Positions 42,210-54,095 of a stretch of DNA of 64,000 nucleotides are shown piece by piece. The stretch comes from JAGOEY01 sp017997515 (GTDB lineage Bacteria > Pseudomonadota > Gammaproteobacteria > Burkholderiales > Burkholderiaceae_C): positions 1,922,001-1,986,000 of the forward strand of contig CP111109.1 in the NCBI GenBank assembly GCA_026314275.1, given 5' to 3'. The notes under the pieces are model-generated. The model was not told the origin of the DNA, did no database searches, and saw nothing but the letters and a program-made list of their open reading frames with translations. The translations under genes and the position numbers were made by a program. The stretch's first letter is position 1; every line of letters starts with the position of its first letter.

Positions 42210-43412
42210 ATGCGATTCTTCAAAGACCTGAGTTTGTCCGCGTTCACCGCGGGTTTTGTGGCGGTGCTGGTGGGCTTCACTTCCTCGGTGGCCATCGTGT
42301 TCCAGGCGGCACAGGCCTTCCAGGCACCACCCGAAGTCATCACTTCATGGATGTGGGCGCTGGGTTTGGGGATGGGGCTGTGTTCGCTGGTGCCGTCCTT
42401 GTGGTTGCGCCAGCCGGTGATGGTGGCGTGGTCGACCCCGGGTGCTGCGGTGCTGGCCACTGCAGGTCTGGCGGGCGGGTTTTCGCTCGCCGAAGCGGTG
42501 GGGGCTTTTATGGTCTGCGCCCTGCTGATCACCCTGTGTGGTGTGACCGGCTGGTTCGAGCGGATCATGGACCGCATCCCGGTGGCGATTGCGGCTGCCT
42601 TGCTGGCGGGGGTGCTGGCGCGGTTTGGCCTGCAGGCCTTTGCTGCGGCACAAACCGCATTACCGCTGGTGCTGCTGATGCTGGGCACCTATTTGCTGGG
42701 CAAACGCCTGTTGCCCCGGTATGCGGTCGTGCTGACGTTGGTGATCGCTATATATTTTGTAGCTGCTCGCGGCCAACTGGCGGGCGCTAGCATCAGTTTT
42801 GATCTTGCAAAACCGGTTTTTACCATGCCCCGGTTTACCTATGGCGCGATTGTCAGCCTGGCGATTCCGCTGTTTGTGGTCACCATGGCATCCCAGAACC
42901 TGCCCGGTGTGGCGGCCATCCGTGCGGCCGGGTATGGGGGCAAAGACGGTATTCCCGTATCGAAGATCCTCACCCTCACGGGCCTGGCCACACTGGTGTT
43001 GGCCCCGTTCGGTGCGTTTGCACTGAACCTCAGCGCCATCACCGCTGCTATATGTATGGGGCGCGAGGCGCATGTGGACCCCGCCCGCCGTTACACCGCC
43101 GCTGTGTCGTGTGGTGCTCTTTATATAGTGATCGGTGTTTTCGGCGGTGCCATCACGGGCTTGCTCACCGCATTCCCTCAAGAACTGGTCGCCGCCGTTG
43201 CCGGCCTGGCGTTGCTGGGCACCATTGGCAACGGGCTGGCGGTGGCCGTTAAAGAAGAGCGGCACCGCGAGGCCGCCCTTATCACTTTTCTCGTTACGCT
43301 GAGTGGTGTGGTGGTCGCAGGCATCGGCTCCGCCTTTTGGGGCGTGGTGGCCGGCGCGTTGGCGCTGTTCGTACAACAATATGGGCAACCAACACATTCC
43401 CAGGGCGACTGA
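42210..43412 (+). CDS. benE: BenE-family benzoate/proton symporter-like protein
   Basis: 400 residues from the ATG at 42210, about 12 membrane segments. LSAFTAGFVAVLVGFTSSVA, QAPPEVITSWMWALGLGMG, WSTPGAAVLATAGL and VTMASQNLPGVAAIRAAGY are characteristic of the BenE family, a branch of the nucleobase-ascorbate transporter fold. Reported members import benzoate; no aromatic catabolism genes are nearby, so the substrate is uncertain. Residues about 180-201 (IYFVAARGQLAGASISFD) are encoded by dispersed-repeat copy K. Its stop is 2 bp before gshB. Confidence 0.92.
   Translation: MRFFKDLSLSAFTAGFVAVLVGFTSSVAIVFQAAQAFQAPPEVITSWMWALGLGMGLCSLVPSLWLRQPVMVAWSTPGAAVLATAGLAGGFSLAEAVGAFMVCALLITLCGVTGWFERIMDRIPVAIAAALLAGVLARFGLQAFAAAQTALPLVLLMLGTYLLGKRLLPRYAVVLTLVIAIYFVAARGQLAGASISFDLAKPVFTMPRFTYGAIVSLAIPLFVVTMASQNLPGVAAIRAAGYGGKDGIPVSKILTLTGLATLVLAPFGAFALNLSAITAAICMGREAHVDPARRYTAAVSCGALYIVIGVFGGAITGLLTAFPQELVAAVAGLALLGTIGNGLAVAVKEERHREAALITFLVTLSGVVVAGIGSAFWGVVAGALALFVQQYGQPTHSQGD
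42747..42812 (+). repeat. 62-bp three-hairpin repeat, copy K, inside the BenE-type gene
   Basis: GCTATATATTTTGTAGCTG, then CGCGGCCAACTGGCGGGCGC, then TAGCATC...TTTGATCTTGCAAAA. In frame between two membrane segments. Confidence 0.65.
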
Positions 43413-43414
43413 CC

Positions 43415-44386
43415 ATGCACATTCTCTTCATTGCGGACCCACTCGAGTCCTTCAAGACCTACAAAGACACCACCTTCGCCATGATGCGTGAGCTGCAAAA
43501 GCGCGGCCACACCTTGGCCGCCTGTGAGCCGCAAGATATTGCGTGGGAGCGTGGGGGGCTGGTTACCGCCGTGGTGCGCAACATCCGCTTGACCGGCGCG
43601 GCCGACGACTGGTTCAGTGTCGCCTCGGATACGCCGGGTGCCACGCGGGTGGCGCTTAAGGACTACGGTGCCGTCCTTATGCGCAAGGACCCGCCTTTTG
43701 ATTCAGAGTATTTCTACGCCACCCACCTGCTGGAACAGGCCGAACGGGAGGGTGCTCGCGTCTTTAACAAACCACGTGCGCTGCGTGACCACCCTGAAAA
43801 ACTGGCCATCATGGAGTTCCCCCAGTTCACAGGCCCCACGCTGGTCACGCGCAAGGCGGATGACATCCGACGTTTTCACGCGCAACACAAGGACATCATC
43901 CTCAAACCACTGGACGGCATGGGTGGCATGGGCATCTTCCGGGTGAAGAAAGACGGCCTGAACCTGGGCAGCATCATTGAGACACTGAATAAGAACGGTG
44001 CCGAATCTGTGATGGTGCAGAAATTCCTCCCCGAAATCGCCCAAGGTGACAAACGTGTGCTCGTCATCGGTGGAAAACCCGTGCCTTACAGCCTGGCCCG
44101 TATCCCCCAGGGCTCTGAAGTGCGCGGCAATCTGGCAGCAGGTGGCAAAGGCGTGGCGCAAGCGTTGTCGGCACGTGACCAAGAGATCGGGGAAGCCCTC
44201 GGCCCCGTGCTGATGGCGCGTGGCCTGTTGCTCGCGGGTGTGGACGTGATCGGTGACTGTGTCACCGAGATCAATGTCACCAGTCCCACCTGCTTCCAGG
44301 AGATCCAGCAGCAGACCGGATTCGATGTAGCCGCCATGTTTGTGGATGCCCTCGAAAATTCTTTCCATGATCGCGAGAAAGCCTAA
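43415..44386 (+). CDS. gshB: Glutathione synthetase
   Basis: 323 residues from the ATG at 43415, 2 bp after the BenE-type gene. Adds glycine to gamma-glutamylcysteine. ATP-grasp motifs: RKDPPFDSEYFYATHLLE, FNKPRALRDHPEKLAIMEF, LKPLDGMGGMGIFRV (the Gly-rich loop) and INVTSPTCFQEIQQQTG. Length and order match bacterial GshB. With gshA upstream it gives the complete glutathione pathway within 6 kb. Confidence 0.97.
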   Translation: MHILFIADPLESFKTYKDTTFAMMRELQKRGHTLAACEPQDIAWERGGLVTAVVRNIRLTGAADDWFSVASDTPGATRVALKDYGAVLMRKDPPFDSEYFYATHLLEQAEREGARVFNKPRALRDHPEKLAIMEFPQFTGPTLVTRKADDIRRFHAQHKDIILKPLDGMGGMGIFRVKKDGLNLGSIIETLNKNGAESVMVQKFLPEIAQGDKRVLVIGGKPVPYSLARIPQGSEVRGNLAAGGKGVAQALSARDQEIGEALGPVLMARGLLLAGVDVIGDCVTEINVTSPTCFQEIQQQTGFDVAAMFVDALENSFHDREKA

Positions 44387-44496
44387 AAACTGATGCTATA
44401 CTAGCGGGCTAAGCAGATGAAAACACTACGGTGGATTGATCTGGTGGACTTGGATATCAGGCAGGTTGGGGTGGTTAAAAAACTTCTCAAATTTGT

Positions 44497-44526
44497 TTGA
44501 CTGGTGATCAAAAACCGGTATATAAT
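44497..44526 (+). promoter_or_regulatory. rRNA operon promoter P1
   Basis: TTGACT (44497-44502) and TATAAT (44521-44526) with an 18-bp spacer, preceded by an A/T-rich stretch (TTAAAAAACTTCTCAAATTT) like an UP element. The downstream sequence TCGAGGCTCTGCT resembles that after P2. Confidence 0.85.
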
Positions 44527-44618
44527 TCGAGGCTCTGCTAAACGCAGCGGGATGATTCTGAAAAGAGTCTGAGTGCTGAGAAAAGCAGAAAGAGTTAAAT
44601 AAAAAATAACTCGAAAGT

Positions 44619-44648
44619 TTGACGGGTTCTTCAAAAACGTGTTAGAAT
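44619..44648 (+). promoter_or_regulatory. rRNA operon promoter P2
   Basis: TTGACG (44619-44624) and TAGAAT (44643-44648), again with an 18-bp spacer, preceded by the A-rich AAATAAAAAATAACTCG and followed by TCAAGGCTCAGCT, parallel to P1. Confidence 0.8.
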
Positions 44649-44741
44649 TCAAGGCTCAGCTGATCGCAGCTAGCAAGACGAAAAAGCAAAACGGCAGTGC
44701 AAACTGTAGCGAGTTTTTAAGTCAGGATCATTAAAAATATA

Positions 44742-44763
44742 CAGCCGATAAGCGTGGGTGTTT
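44742..44763 (+). other. 16S rRNA processing stem, 5-prime arm
   Basis: Complementary over 22 bases, with two G-U pairs, to 46471-46492 beyond the 16S 3-prime end. This is the RNase III stem that encloses 16S rRNA. Confidence 0.85.
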
Positions 44764-44778
44764 GAAGGCGATTGCCAA

Positions 44779-44788
44779 GTTCTTTAGA
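44779..44788 (+). promoter_or_regulatory. boxA-like antitermination site in the rRNA leader
   Basis: GTTCTTTAGA resembles the boxA consensus (TGCTCTTTAACA) and lies between the 5-prime processing arm and 16S. A clearer copy is in the 16S-23S spacer. Confidence 0.5.
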
Positions 44789-44916
44789 ACTAAGTGCAAT
44801 GCACTTTAAACACTCATGAAGTAAAAAAGATATGAAAATCAGAAATGAAGTTCATGTCAATTCCAATTTATGAGTGGCCTCTGGTGGTAACAGTCAGGGG
44901 CAAAAAATTCAAGATC

Positions 44917-46449
<1,533 letters not shown>

Positions 46450-46470
46450 CTGGAAACTGCAATCAAGTTT

Positions 46471-46492
46471 AAACACCCACACTTATCGGTTG
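46471..46492 (+). other. 16S rRNA processing stem, 3-prime arm
   Basis: Pairs with 44742-44763; see that entry. Confidence 0.85.
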
Positions 46493-46554
46493 TTGGAAGA
46501 TAGTCGCTGATGACTACGTCTGGTTTTTCAGAAGATGTCAAAAGCGGCCGACTC

Positions 46555-46631
46555 GGGTCTGTAGCTCAGTTGGTTAGAGCACTGTGTTGATAACGCAGGG
46601 GTCGTTGGTTCGAGACCAACCAGACCCACCA
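46555..46631 (+). tRNA. ileT: tRNA-Ile (GAT)
   Basis: 77 bases including the encoded CCA. Acceptor GGGTCTG/CAGACCC, anticodon loop TTGATAA with GAT in the middle, T-arm GTTGGTTCGAGACCAAC. Usual first spacer tRNA of proteobacterial rRNA operons. Confidence 0.97.
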
Positions 46632-46651
46632 TTCTCCAATAACTGTATTTT

Positions 46652-46727
46652 GGGGGTGTAGCTCACCTGGTAGAGCGGTTGCTTTGCAAGCAATAGGTAG
46701 CAGGTTCGAGTCCTGTCACCTCCACCA
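46652..46727 (+). tRNA. alaT: tRNA-Ala (TGC)
   Basis: 76 bases including the encoded CCA. Acceptor GGGGGTG/CACCTCC with one G-U pair, anticodon loop TTTGCAA with TGC, T-arm AGCAGGTTCGAGTCCTGT. Second spacer tRNA, 20 bp after tRNA-Ile. Confidence 0.97.
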
Positions 46728-46816
46728 ATTTCTTTCGACAACAAAAAGTATTCAACACCAAAGTGGCTTTTAACAAGGCTACTTTGTTGTTGATCAAGAT
46801 CTCTTGATCAATCGGC

Positions 46817-46829
46817 TGTTCTTTAAAAA
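46817..46829 (+). promoter_or_regulatory. boxA antitermination site in the 16S-23S spacer
   Basis: TGTTCTTTAAAAA, the usual spacer boxA, lies between tRNA-Ala and 23S. Apart from this and the 23S processing arm, I see nothing else in the 341-bp stretch 46728-47068. Confidence 0.75.
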
Positions 46830-47057
46830 TTCATAGAGTCGAATTAGCGCCACTGGCGGAAACTGTACATTCGTAAAGGTTTAGTACAGACCGTGCCGCT
46901 AGTGGCAAGAAAATTTTTGATTGCGTCAAAACGAATATTCAAACTTCACGTTTGGATTTTAAGTATTTCGAGGTAAAACTTGAGTACGGCATAACGCGAT
47001 TGGTGAAAGACCAATCAAACATTCCTTGAAAACAATTTTGTGTTTCGCAAGAAACGT

Positions 47058-47068
47058 CAAAGTTATAG

Positions 47069-47075
<7 letters not shown>
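47058..47075 (+). other. 23S rRNA processing stem, 5-prime arm
   Basis: Perfectly complementary over 18 bases to 49944-49961, bringing the 23S ends together. Confidence 0.85.
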
Positions 47076-49952
<2,877 letters not shown>

Positions 49953-50094
49953 ATAACTTTGATGTCCATGCAAATGGCTTCAAGGAAGTTATGCCAAGTT
50001 ATGACGCATTCAAAATACAGTCGCAAGACTGACCGCTAATTCCATACTCTATGAATTCGTTGTCTTGACTCTAAGTCAGGGCGACAACAAGTTA

Positions 50095-50210
50095 TGCCTG
50101 ATGACCATAGCGAGTTGGTCCCACTCCTTCCCATCCCGAACAGGACAGTGAAACGACTCCGCGCCGATGATAGTGCGGGTTCCCGTGTGAAAGTAGGTCA
50201 TCGTCAGGCT
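50095..50210 (+). rRNA. rrf: 5S ribosomal RNA
   Basis: TGCCTGATGACCATAGCGAG to GGTCATCGTCAGGCT, with the terminal helix TGCCTGA/TCAGGC and the conserved CCCATCCCGAAC and GCGCCGATGATAGT. About 116 bases; ends within one or two bases. Last gene of the operon; no tRNA follows. Confidence 0.96.
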
Positions 50211-50224
50211 CTTACAACAGCAAT

Positions 50225-50254
50225 ACCCCCGTCTCGAAAGAGCCGGGGGTTTTG
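50225..50254 (+). terminator. Intrinsic terminator of the rRNA operon
   Basis: ACCCCCG (50225-50231) and CGGGGGT (50244-50250), extended by TCT/AGA around a CGAA loop, then TTTTG. 15 bp after 5S. Confidence 0.92.
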
Positions 50255-50302
50255 TCTTTGGGGGTAAAGAAAACAGCAAACGGGATAAAAGCAAACAAAA
50301 CT

Positions 50303-50334
50303 GTTTGTTTGTTTGTTTGTTTGTTTGTTTGTTT
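50303..50334. repeat. Tetranucleotide microsatellite, eight GTTT units
   Basis: Eight perfect GTTT units in a row, followed by a polypyrimidine tract of about 45 bases rich in CTCT. Between the rRNA terminator and the IS element; no gene is seen at 50255-50389. Confidence 0.95.
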
Positions 50335-50447
50335 GCTCTGACTCTCTCTTCTCTCTTTTTTCTCCTTCCATCAGTCCTTCCCGCTCTACTGACCTGCCCC
50401 CATCTGCCGTACCAAGCTAATGGCGGCGAAGTCCGTCAACCTGGAGA

Positions 50448-50723
50448 ATGACGGCCATGAGAAAGAGCAGATACACCGAAGAGCAGATCATCAACTTCAT
50501 CAAACAAGCTGAAGCGGGTTTGCCAATCAAGGAGCTATGCCGCAAAGGGGGCTTCAGCGACGCCACCTTCTACAAGTGGAGAGCCAAGTACGGCGGCATG
50601 GACGTGCCCGACGCCAAACGCCTGCGTGAGCTCGAGGCCGAGAACAACAAGCTGAAGAAACTGCTGGCCGAGGCGCATCTGGACATCCACGCGCTGAACA
50701 CCGCCTTCGGCGTAAAGCGCTAG
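50448..50723 (+). CDS. IS3-family transposase OrfA
   Basis: 91 residues. Helix-turn-helix MRKSRYTEEQIINFIKQAE with GLPIKELCRKGGFSDATFYK, and then a leucine-zipper-like segment (LRELEAENNKLKKLLAEAHL). OrfA binds the terminal repeats and forms the N-terminal half of the fused transposase after -1 frameshifting. ATG 50448 has GGAG upstream; ATG 50457 is an alternative. Confidence 0.95.
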   Translation: MTAMRKSRYTEEQIINFIKQAEAGLPIKELCRKGGFSDATFYKWRAKYGGMDVPDAKRLRELEAENNKLKKLLAEAHLDIHALNTAFGVKR

Positions 50724-50746
50724 CCCCGCCAGTCAGGCGCGCCGCG

Positions 50747-51589
50747 GTGCTGGTGATGATCGAACAATGCGATCTGTCCGTGCGACGCGCGTGCCGGCTG
50801 GTGGGGCTTTCCCGTGACAGCTACCGCCATCCACCTGAGGTTGATGCCATGACGCAAGAACTCAGCGGCAAGATCATCGAGATTGCCCACGCACGCAGGC
50901 GCTTTGGCTACCGGCGCATCCATGACCTTCTGCGCCCAGAGTTCCCGGGTGTGAACCACAAGCGGGTCTACCGGCTGAACAGCGCGGCCAACCTGGCTGT
51001 ACGTAAGCGCAAGAAGGTCAAACGGGCGGCCAGCGAACGCGTGCCGCTGCAACGGGCGCAGGGCGTCAATGAGGTGTGGAGCATGGACTTTGTCAGCGAC
51101 AGCCTGAGCACCGGGCGGCGCATCAAGTGCCTGACCGTGGCCGACGACTTCAGCCATGAGTGTGTGAGCATTGCCGTGGACTGGGGCATCTCGGGCCAAT
51201 ACGTCACCCGGCTGCTGGACCAGGCCGCGATCTTCAGAGGCTACCCGCAAGCGGTGCGCACTGACAACGGCCCGGAGTTCACCAGCCGGGCCTTCATGGC
51301 CTGGGCCAGCACGCACGGCATCCGGCACATCCTCATCGAGCCGGGCCGCCCCATGCAGAACGGCTACATCGAAAGCTTCAATGGCAAGTTCCGTGACGAG
51401 TGCCTCAACGAGCAATGGTTTGAAACCTTGAGCCAAGGCCGGACCACCATTGCCGCCTGGCGACAGGACTACAACGAGGTCAGGCCGCATAGCAGTTGCC
51501 AGCGGATGGCACCGGCCAAGTTCGCCGCGTTGCATCGCCAGCGCGCAGGGGAGGCACGACATCCCCTCACCACCACGGAAATCTATTAA
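50747..51589 (+). CDS. IS3-family transposase OrfB (DDE integrase domain)
   Basis: 280 residues from the first GTG in this phase; the frame is open from at least 50720, so the natural product is the OrfAB fusion made by -1 frameshifting near the end of orfA. The catalytic triad is intact: SMDFVSD (Asp), RTDNGPEF (Asp) and GYIESFNGKFRDECL (Glu), followed by the usual Lys/Arg-rich end. FGYRRIH upstream is typical of the HTH_21 region. Confidence 0.95.
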   Translation: MLVMIEQCDLSVRRACRLVGLSRDSYRHPPEVDAMTQELSGKIIEIAHARRRFGYRRIHDLLRPEFPGVNHKRVYRLNSAANLAVRKRKKVKRAASERVPLQRAQGVNEVWSMDFVSDSLSTGRRIKCLTVADDFSHECVSIAVDWGISGQYVTRLLDQAAIFRGYPQAVRTDNGPEFTSRAFMAWASTHGIRHILIEPGRPMQNGYIESFNGKFRDECLNEQWFETLSQGRTTIAAWRQDYNEVRPHSSCQRMAPAKFAALHRQRAGEARHPLTTTEIY

Positions 51590-51648
51590 CCTTGCAACCA
51601 GGACTTCCGCTTTGTGGGTGGTACGGCAGATGGGGGCAGGTCACTACA

Positions 51649-51673
51649 CCACTCCGTAGTTCTACGGTAGTGG
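51649..51673. other. Hairpin between the IS and the HbpS-like gene
   Basis: CCACTCCGTAG and CTACGGTAGTGG form an inverted repeat with one unpaired base and a 2-base loop. No T-run follows, so it may be a protein-binding site for the next gene rather than a terminator. Confidence 0.4.
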
Positions 51674-51761
51674 ATGGGTAGGCATGCGAATGGGCAATTC
51701 AGGCGATCAAATCTACAGTTCTCCCACGGTGACTGACACCGCAACCCGTACAGGAGAAACC

Positions 51762-52259
51762 ATGAAACAAATCGCTCAATCCTTGGCTTTTGCATCCCTG
51801 TTTGCCCTGGCAGCCACCAGCGCCAGCGCCCAGGCCGTGCGCACCGAAAAGAACATGTCGCTGGACCTGGCCAACCAGATCGCTGCCGCGACTGTGGCCG
51901 CCTGCACCGCCAATGGTTATGCCGTCACCGCCACCGTGGTGGACCGCGCCGGCAGCGTGCGTGCCGTGCAGCGTGCCGACAACGCTGGCCCCCACACCCT
52001 GGCCGCCAGCGAGCAGAAGGCCTTTACCTCGGCATCGGCCAGGAACAACACCCTGGCCATGATGGAAGGTGCGCAGAAGAACCCTGGCGCGGCCAACCTC
52101 GTGTATATCCCCGGCTTCCTGCTGCTGGGCGGTGGTGTGCCGGTGAAGGTCGGCAATGACACGATTGGCGCCGTGGGTGTGGGTGGTGCACCTGGTGGCC
52201 ACTTGGACGAACAATGCGCCCTGGCCGCACTCGACAAGGTCAAGGGCCTGCTGCAATGA
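51762..52259 (+). CDS. Exported HbpS/GlcG-like (DUF336) protein
   Basis: 165 residues from the ATG at 51762 with AGGAG upstream. Signal peptide MKQIAQSLAFASLFALAATS ending ASAQA, then a DUF336 domain of about 140 residues: LANQIAAATVAACTANGYAV, ATVVDRAGSVRAVQRADNAG and GGVPVKVGNDTIGAVGVGG. Members include the extracellular haem-binding HbpS and GlcG; several exported forms accompany alcohol or glycolate oxidation. Stop codon overlaps the ankyrin gene start (ATGA), so the two are translated together and probably act in the periplasm. Confidence 0.92.
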   Translation: MKQIAQSLAFASLFALAATSASAQAVRTEKNMSLDLANQIAAATVAACTANGYAVTATVVDRAGSVRAVQRADNAGPHTLAASEQKAFTSASARNNTLAMMEGAQKNPGAANLVYIPGFLLLGGGVPVKVGNDTIGAVGVGGAPGGHLDEQCALAALDKVKGLLQ

Positions 52260-52957
52260 ACCCGCTGCCCGGTCGTGGCCTGCGCCGCTGGTGCCTGGCT
52301 CTGGCTGTAGCGGTGCTGGCACCCGCAGCGCTGGCCCAGGTGCCACCCAGTGCGGCCGAGGTCGCAGCCTACCGCGGCCTGCTGGCCAAGGCACACCGTG
52401 GTGACGTGCCTGGCCTGGAGCAGGCCATCGCCGCCGGTGCGCCGCTGAATGTGCGCGACAGCCATGGCCGTACTGCCCTGCACATTGCCACCTTCGCGCG
52501 GCAGCAGGGCGTTATCCGTGCCCTGGCCCGCGCCGGTTCCGACCTGAACCTGCTGGAGAATGATCGGTACGACGCCGTCACTATCGCAGCCGTGGCCGAT
52601 GACGAGGATACCCTGCGCCTGCTGCTGTCGCTGGGTGCCAAGGCAGGCCAGGTCACCAGCCGCTACGACGGCACCGCGCTGATCGCCGCAGCCCATCTGG
52701 GGCATGACGGTGTGGTGCGCCAGCTCATCAAGGCGGGTGCGCCGCTGGACCATGTGAACAACCTGCACTGGACGGTTGTGATCGAGTCCATCGTGCTGGG
52801 GGATGGTGGGCCGCGCCACCAGGCCACCCTGAAAGCCCTGATGGATGCGGGTGCCAGCCTGCGTTTGACGGACCGGCATGGACAGACGCCGCTGCAACTC
52901 GCCCGTGCATGGGGGTATCCCGAAATGGTTCAAATGCTGGAGCGGGCGGCACCCTGA
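52256..52957 (+). CDS. Exported ankyrin-repeat protein
   Basis: 233 residues from the ATG at 52256. Signal peptide (MNPLPGRGLRRW, then LALAVAVLAPAALAQ) followed by about five ankyrin repeats; consensus pieces are DSHGRTALHIATFARQQGVI, DRYDAVTIAAVADDEDTLRL, YDGTALIAAAHLGHDGVVRQ and DRHGQTPLQLARAWGYPEMV. Ankyrin repeats bind proteins, so this is a candidate periplasmic partner of the HbpS-like protein encoded in the overlapping upstream gene. No enzymatic motif. Confidence 0.92.
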   Translation: MNPLPGRGLRRWCLALAVAVLAPAALAQVPPSAAEVAAYRGLLAKAHRGDVPGLEQAIAAGAPLNVRDSHGRTALHIATFARQQGVIRALARAGSDLNLLENDRYDAVTIAAVADDEDTLRLLLSLGAKAGQVTSRYDGTALIAAAHLGHDGVVRQLIKAGAPLDHVNNLHWTVVIESIVLGDGGPRHQATLKALMDAGASLRLTDRHGQTPLQLARAWGYPEMVQMLERAAP

Positions 52958-52990
52958 CGCAAGGACTCAGGACGGTGCCGAGCCGCAGGC

Positions 52991-53758
52991 TCAGGCGCAG
53001 CGCCGTGCGCCGTCCACAAACACCATCAGCTCACCTGGCGCAAAGGGCGTCCAGGTTTCGTTGGTGGTGAGAGGCGCAGTCACCACAACGGCCACGCGGT
53101 CGCGTTCGGTGGTGACGGGGCCGAAGTCCACGCTCAGATCTTCGTCGGCCAGGTGGGCCGACTGGAATGGGTGGCGTCGTTCGGTGTAGCAGAGGTTGGT
53201 GCTGGCATGCGCCCACAGCGCCGTGCCGTTGGAGAGCAGGAAGTTGAAGGTGCCGTGTTGGGCTGGCACGGGTGCCAGCTCGCGCAGCGTGCGGGTCAGC
53301 TCGTCCACATCGGGCACCGAGGCGTGGGACTTGGCCAGCTCCTGCATCAGCCAGCAAAACGCGTGTTCGCTGTCGGTGCTGCCCACCGGGCGGAAGCTGC
53401 CGTGCAGGCGCGGGCGGAAATCCTTCAGGTCACCGTTGTGGGCGAACACCCAGTAACGGCCCCACAACTCGCGTACGAAGGGGTGGCAGTTCTGCAGGCT
53501 CACCACACCCTGCGTGGCCTTGCGGATGTGGGCGATGACGTTGCGGCTCTTGATGGGGTAGCGGCGGATCAGCTCGGCGATGGGGGAGTCCACCGCACGC
53601 TGGTGGTCCACAAAATGGCGCAGGCCCAGCTCTTCAAAAAAGGCGATACCCCAGCCGTCCGCGTGGTCACCGGTGTTGCCGCCGCGCTGCGCAAACCCGG
53701 TGAAGCTGAAGGTCACGTCGGTGGGGGTGTTGGCATTCATGCCGAGCAGCTGGCACAT
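52991..53758 (-). CDS. Class II glutamine amidotransferase, YafJ-like
   Basis: 255 residues. After Met removal the catalytic Cys2 of the N-terminal nucleophile fold would be exposed (MCQLLGMNANTPTDVTFSF). DHADGWGIAFFE, IAHIRKATQGVVSLQNCHPF and HNGDLKDF are conserved in the family, as is STDSEHAFCWLM. Glutaminase domain only, no synthetase domain, so the acceptor of ammonia is unknown. The gene stands alone and is convergent with the ankyrin gene. Confidence 0.93.
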   Translation of the reverse strand: MCQLLGMNANTPTDVTFSFTGFAQRGGNTGDHADGWGIAFFEELGLRHFVDHQRAVDSPIAELIRRYPIKSRNVIAHIRKATQGVVSLQNCHPFVRELWGRYWVFAHNGDLKDFRPRLHGSFRPVGSTDSEHAFCWLMQELAKSHASVPDVDELTRTLRELAPVPAQHGTFNFLLSNGTALWAHASTNLCYTERRHPFQSAHLADEDLSVDFGPVTTERDRVAVVVTAPLTTNETWTPFAPGELMVFVDGARRCA

Positions 53759-53799
53759 GAGCGGTCTCGAAGGCTAGGAGTAAAAAGAGGTTGTAACGC

Positions 53800-53991
53800 T
53801 CAGTCGCGTGGCTCTGACCAGAGCTTGCCGCCGGTGGCCCAGTTCTCACGCTGGATGTCGGTGATGATGATGTCCACCGACTCGGGCACGCCACCCAGAA
53901 TCTCGACCGACACCCGGGTGATTTCGGCCACGAGTTTCTTCTTTTGTTCGACCGTGCGGCCTTCCATCATTTCGACGTGGTAGGTGGGCAT
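53800..53991 (-). CDS. 4-oxalocrotonate tautomerase family protein
   Basis: 63 residues from the ATG at 53991, the typical size of these small hexameric tautomerases. The catalytic Pro follows the initiator Met (MPTYHVEMMEGRTVEQKKKL), and VSVEILGGVPESVDIIITDI plus WATGGKLWSE are family features. It interconverts enol and keto forms of small acids; the substrate is not predictable. A longer frame upstream is not conserved. Confidence 0.93.
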   Translation of the reverse strand: MPTYHVEMMEGRTVEQKKKLVAEITRVSVEILGGVPESVDIIITDIQRENWATGGKLWSEPRD

Positions 53992-54095
53992 GTTTTTCCT
54001 TGTTTGTGTGGTGGGATGATGCCTGTGATGATAAAAGCTCTTGGCACCTGGATGGGCGTACCCATCCGAGCCGCAATTCTTTAAAGAGGGTATCC

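Larger units (their letters stand above)
50390..51643 (+). mobile_element. IS3-family (IS407-like) insertion sequence, complete
   Basis: 1254 bp. The ends are inverted copies beginning TGACCTGCCCCCATCTGCCG and running 25 bp without mismatch (left end from 50390, right end to 51643), then diverging with further partial matches. A 4-bp direct repeat CTAC flanks it (50386-50389 and 51644-51647), as expected for IS407-group insertion. Inside are orfA and orfB in 0 and -1 phase. Nothing suggests decay. Confidence 0.95.

Noticed and set aside
43045..43130. Further repeat copy in the BenE-type gene (around GCTGCTATATGTATGG)
   Set aside because: The order of blocks does not follow the family consensus.
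44401..44652. 83-codon frame on the minus strand in the rRNA promoter region
   Set aside because: It lies across the two rRNA promoters in AT-rich DNA with no domain or start context.
50303..50334. CRISPR-like direct repeats
   Set aside because: Units of four bases without spacers are a microsatellite. No array of 20-40-bp repeats with unique spacers and no cas gene was seen anywhere in the window.
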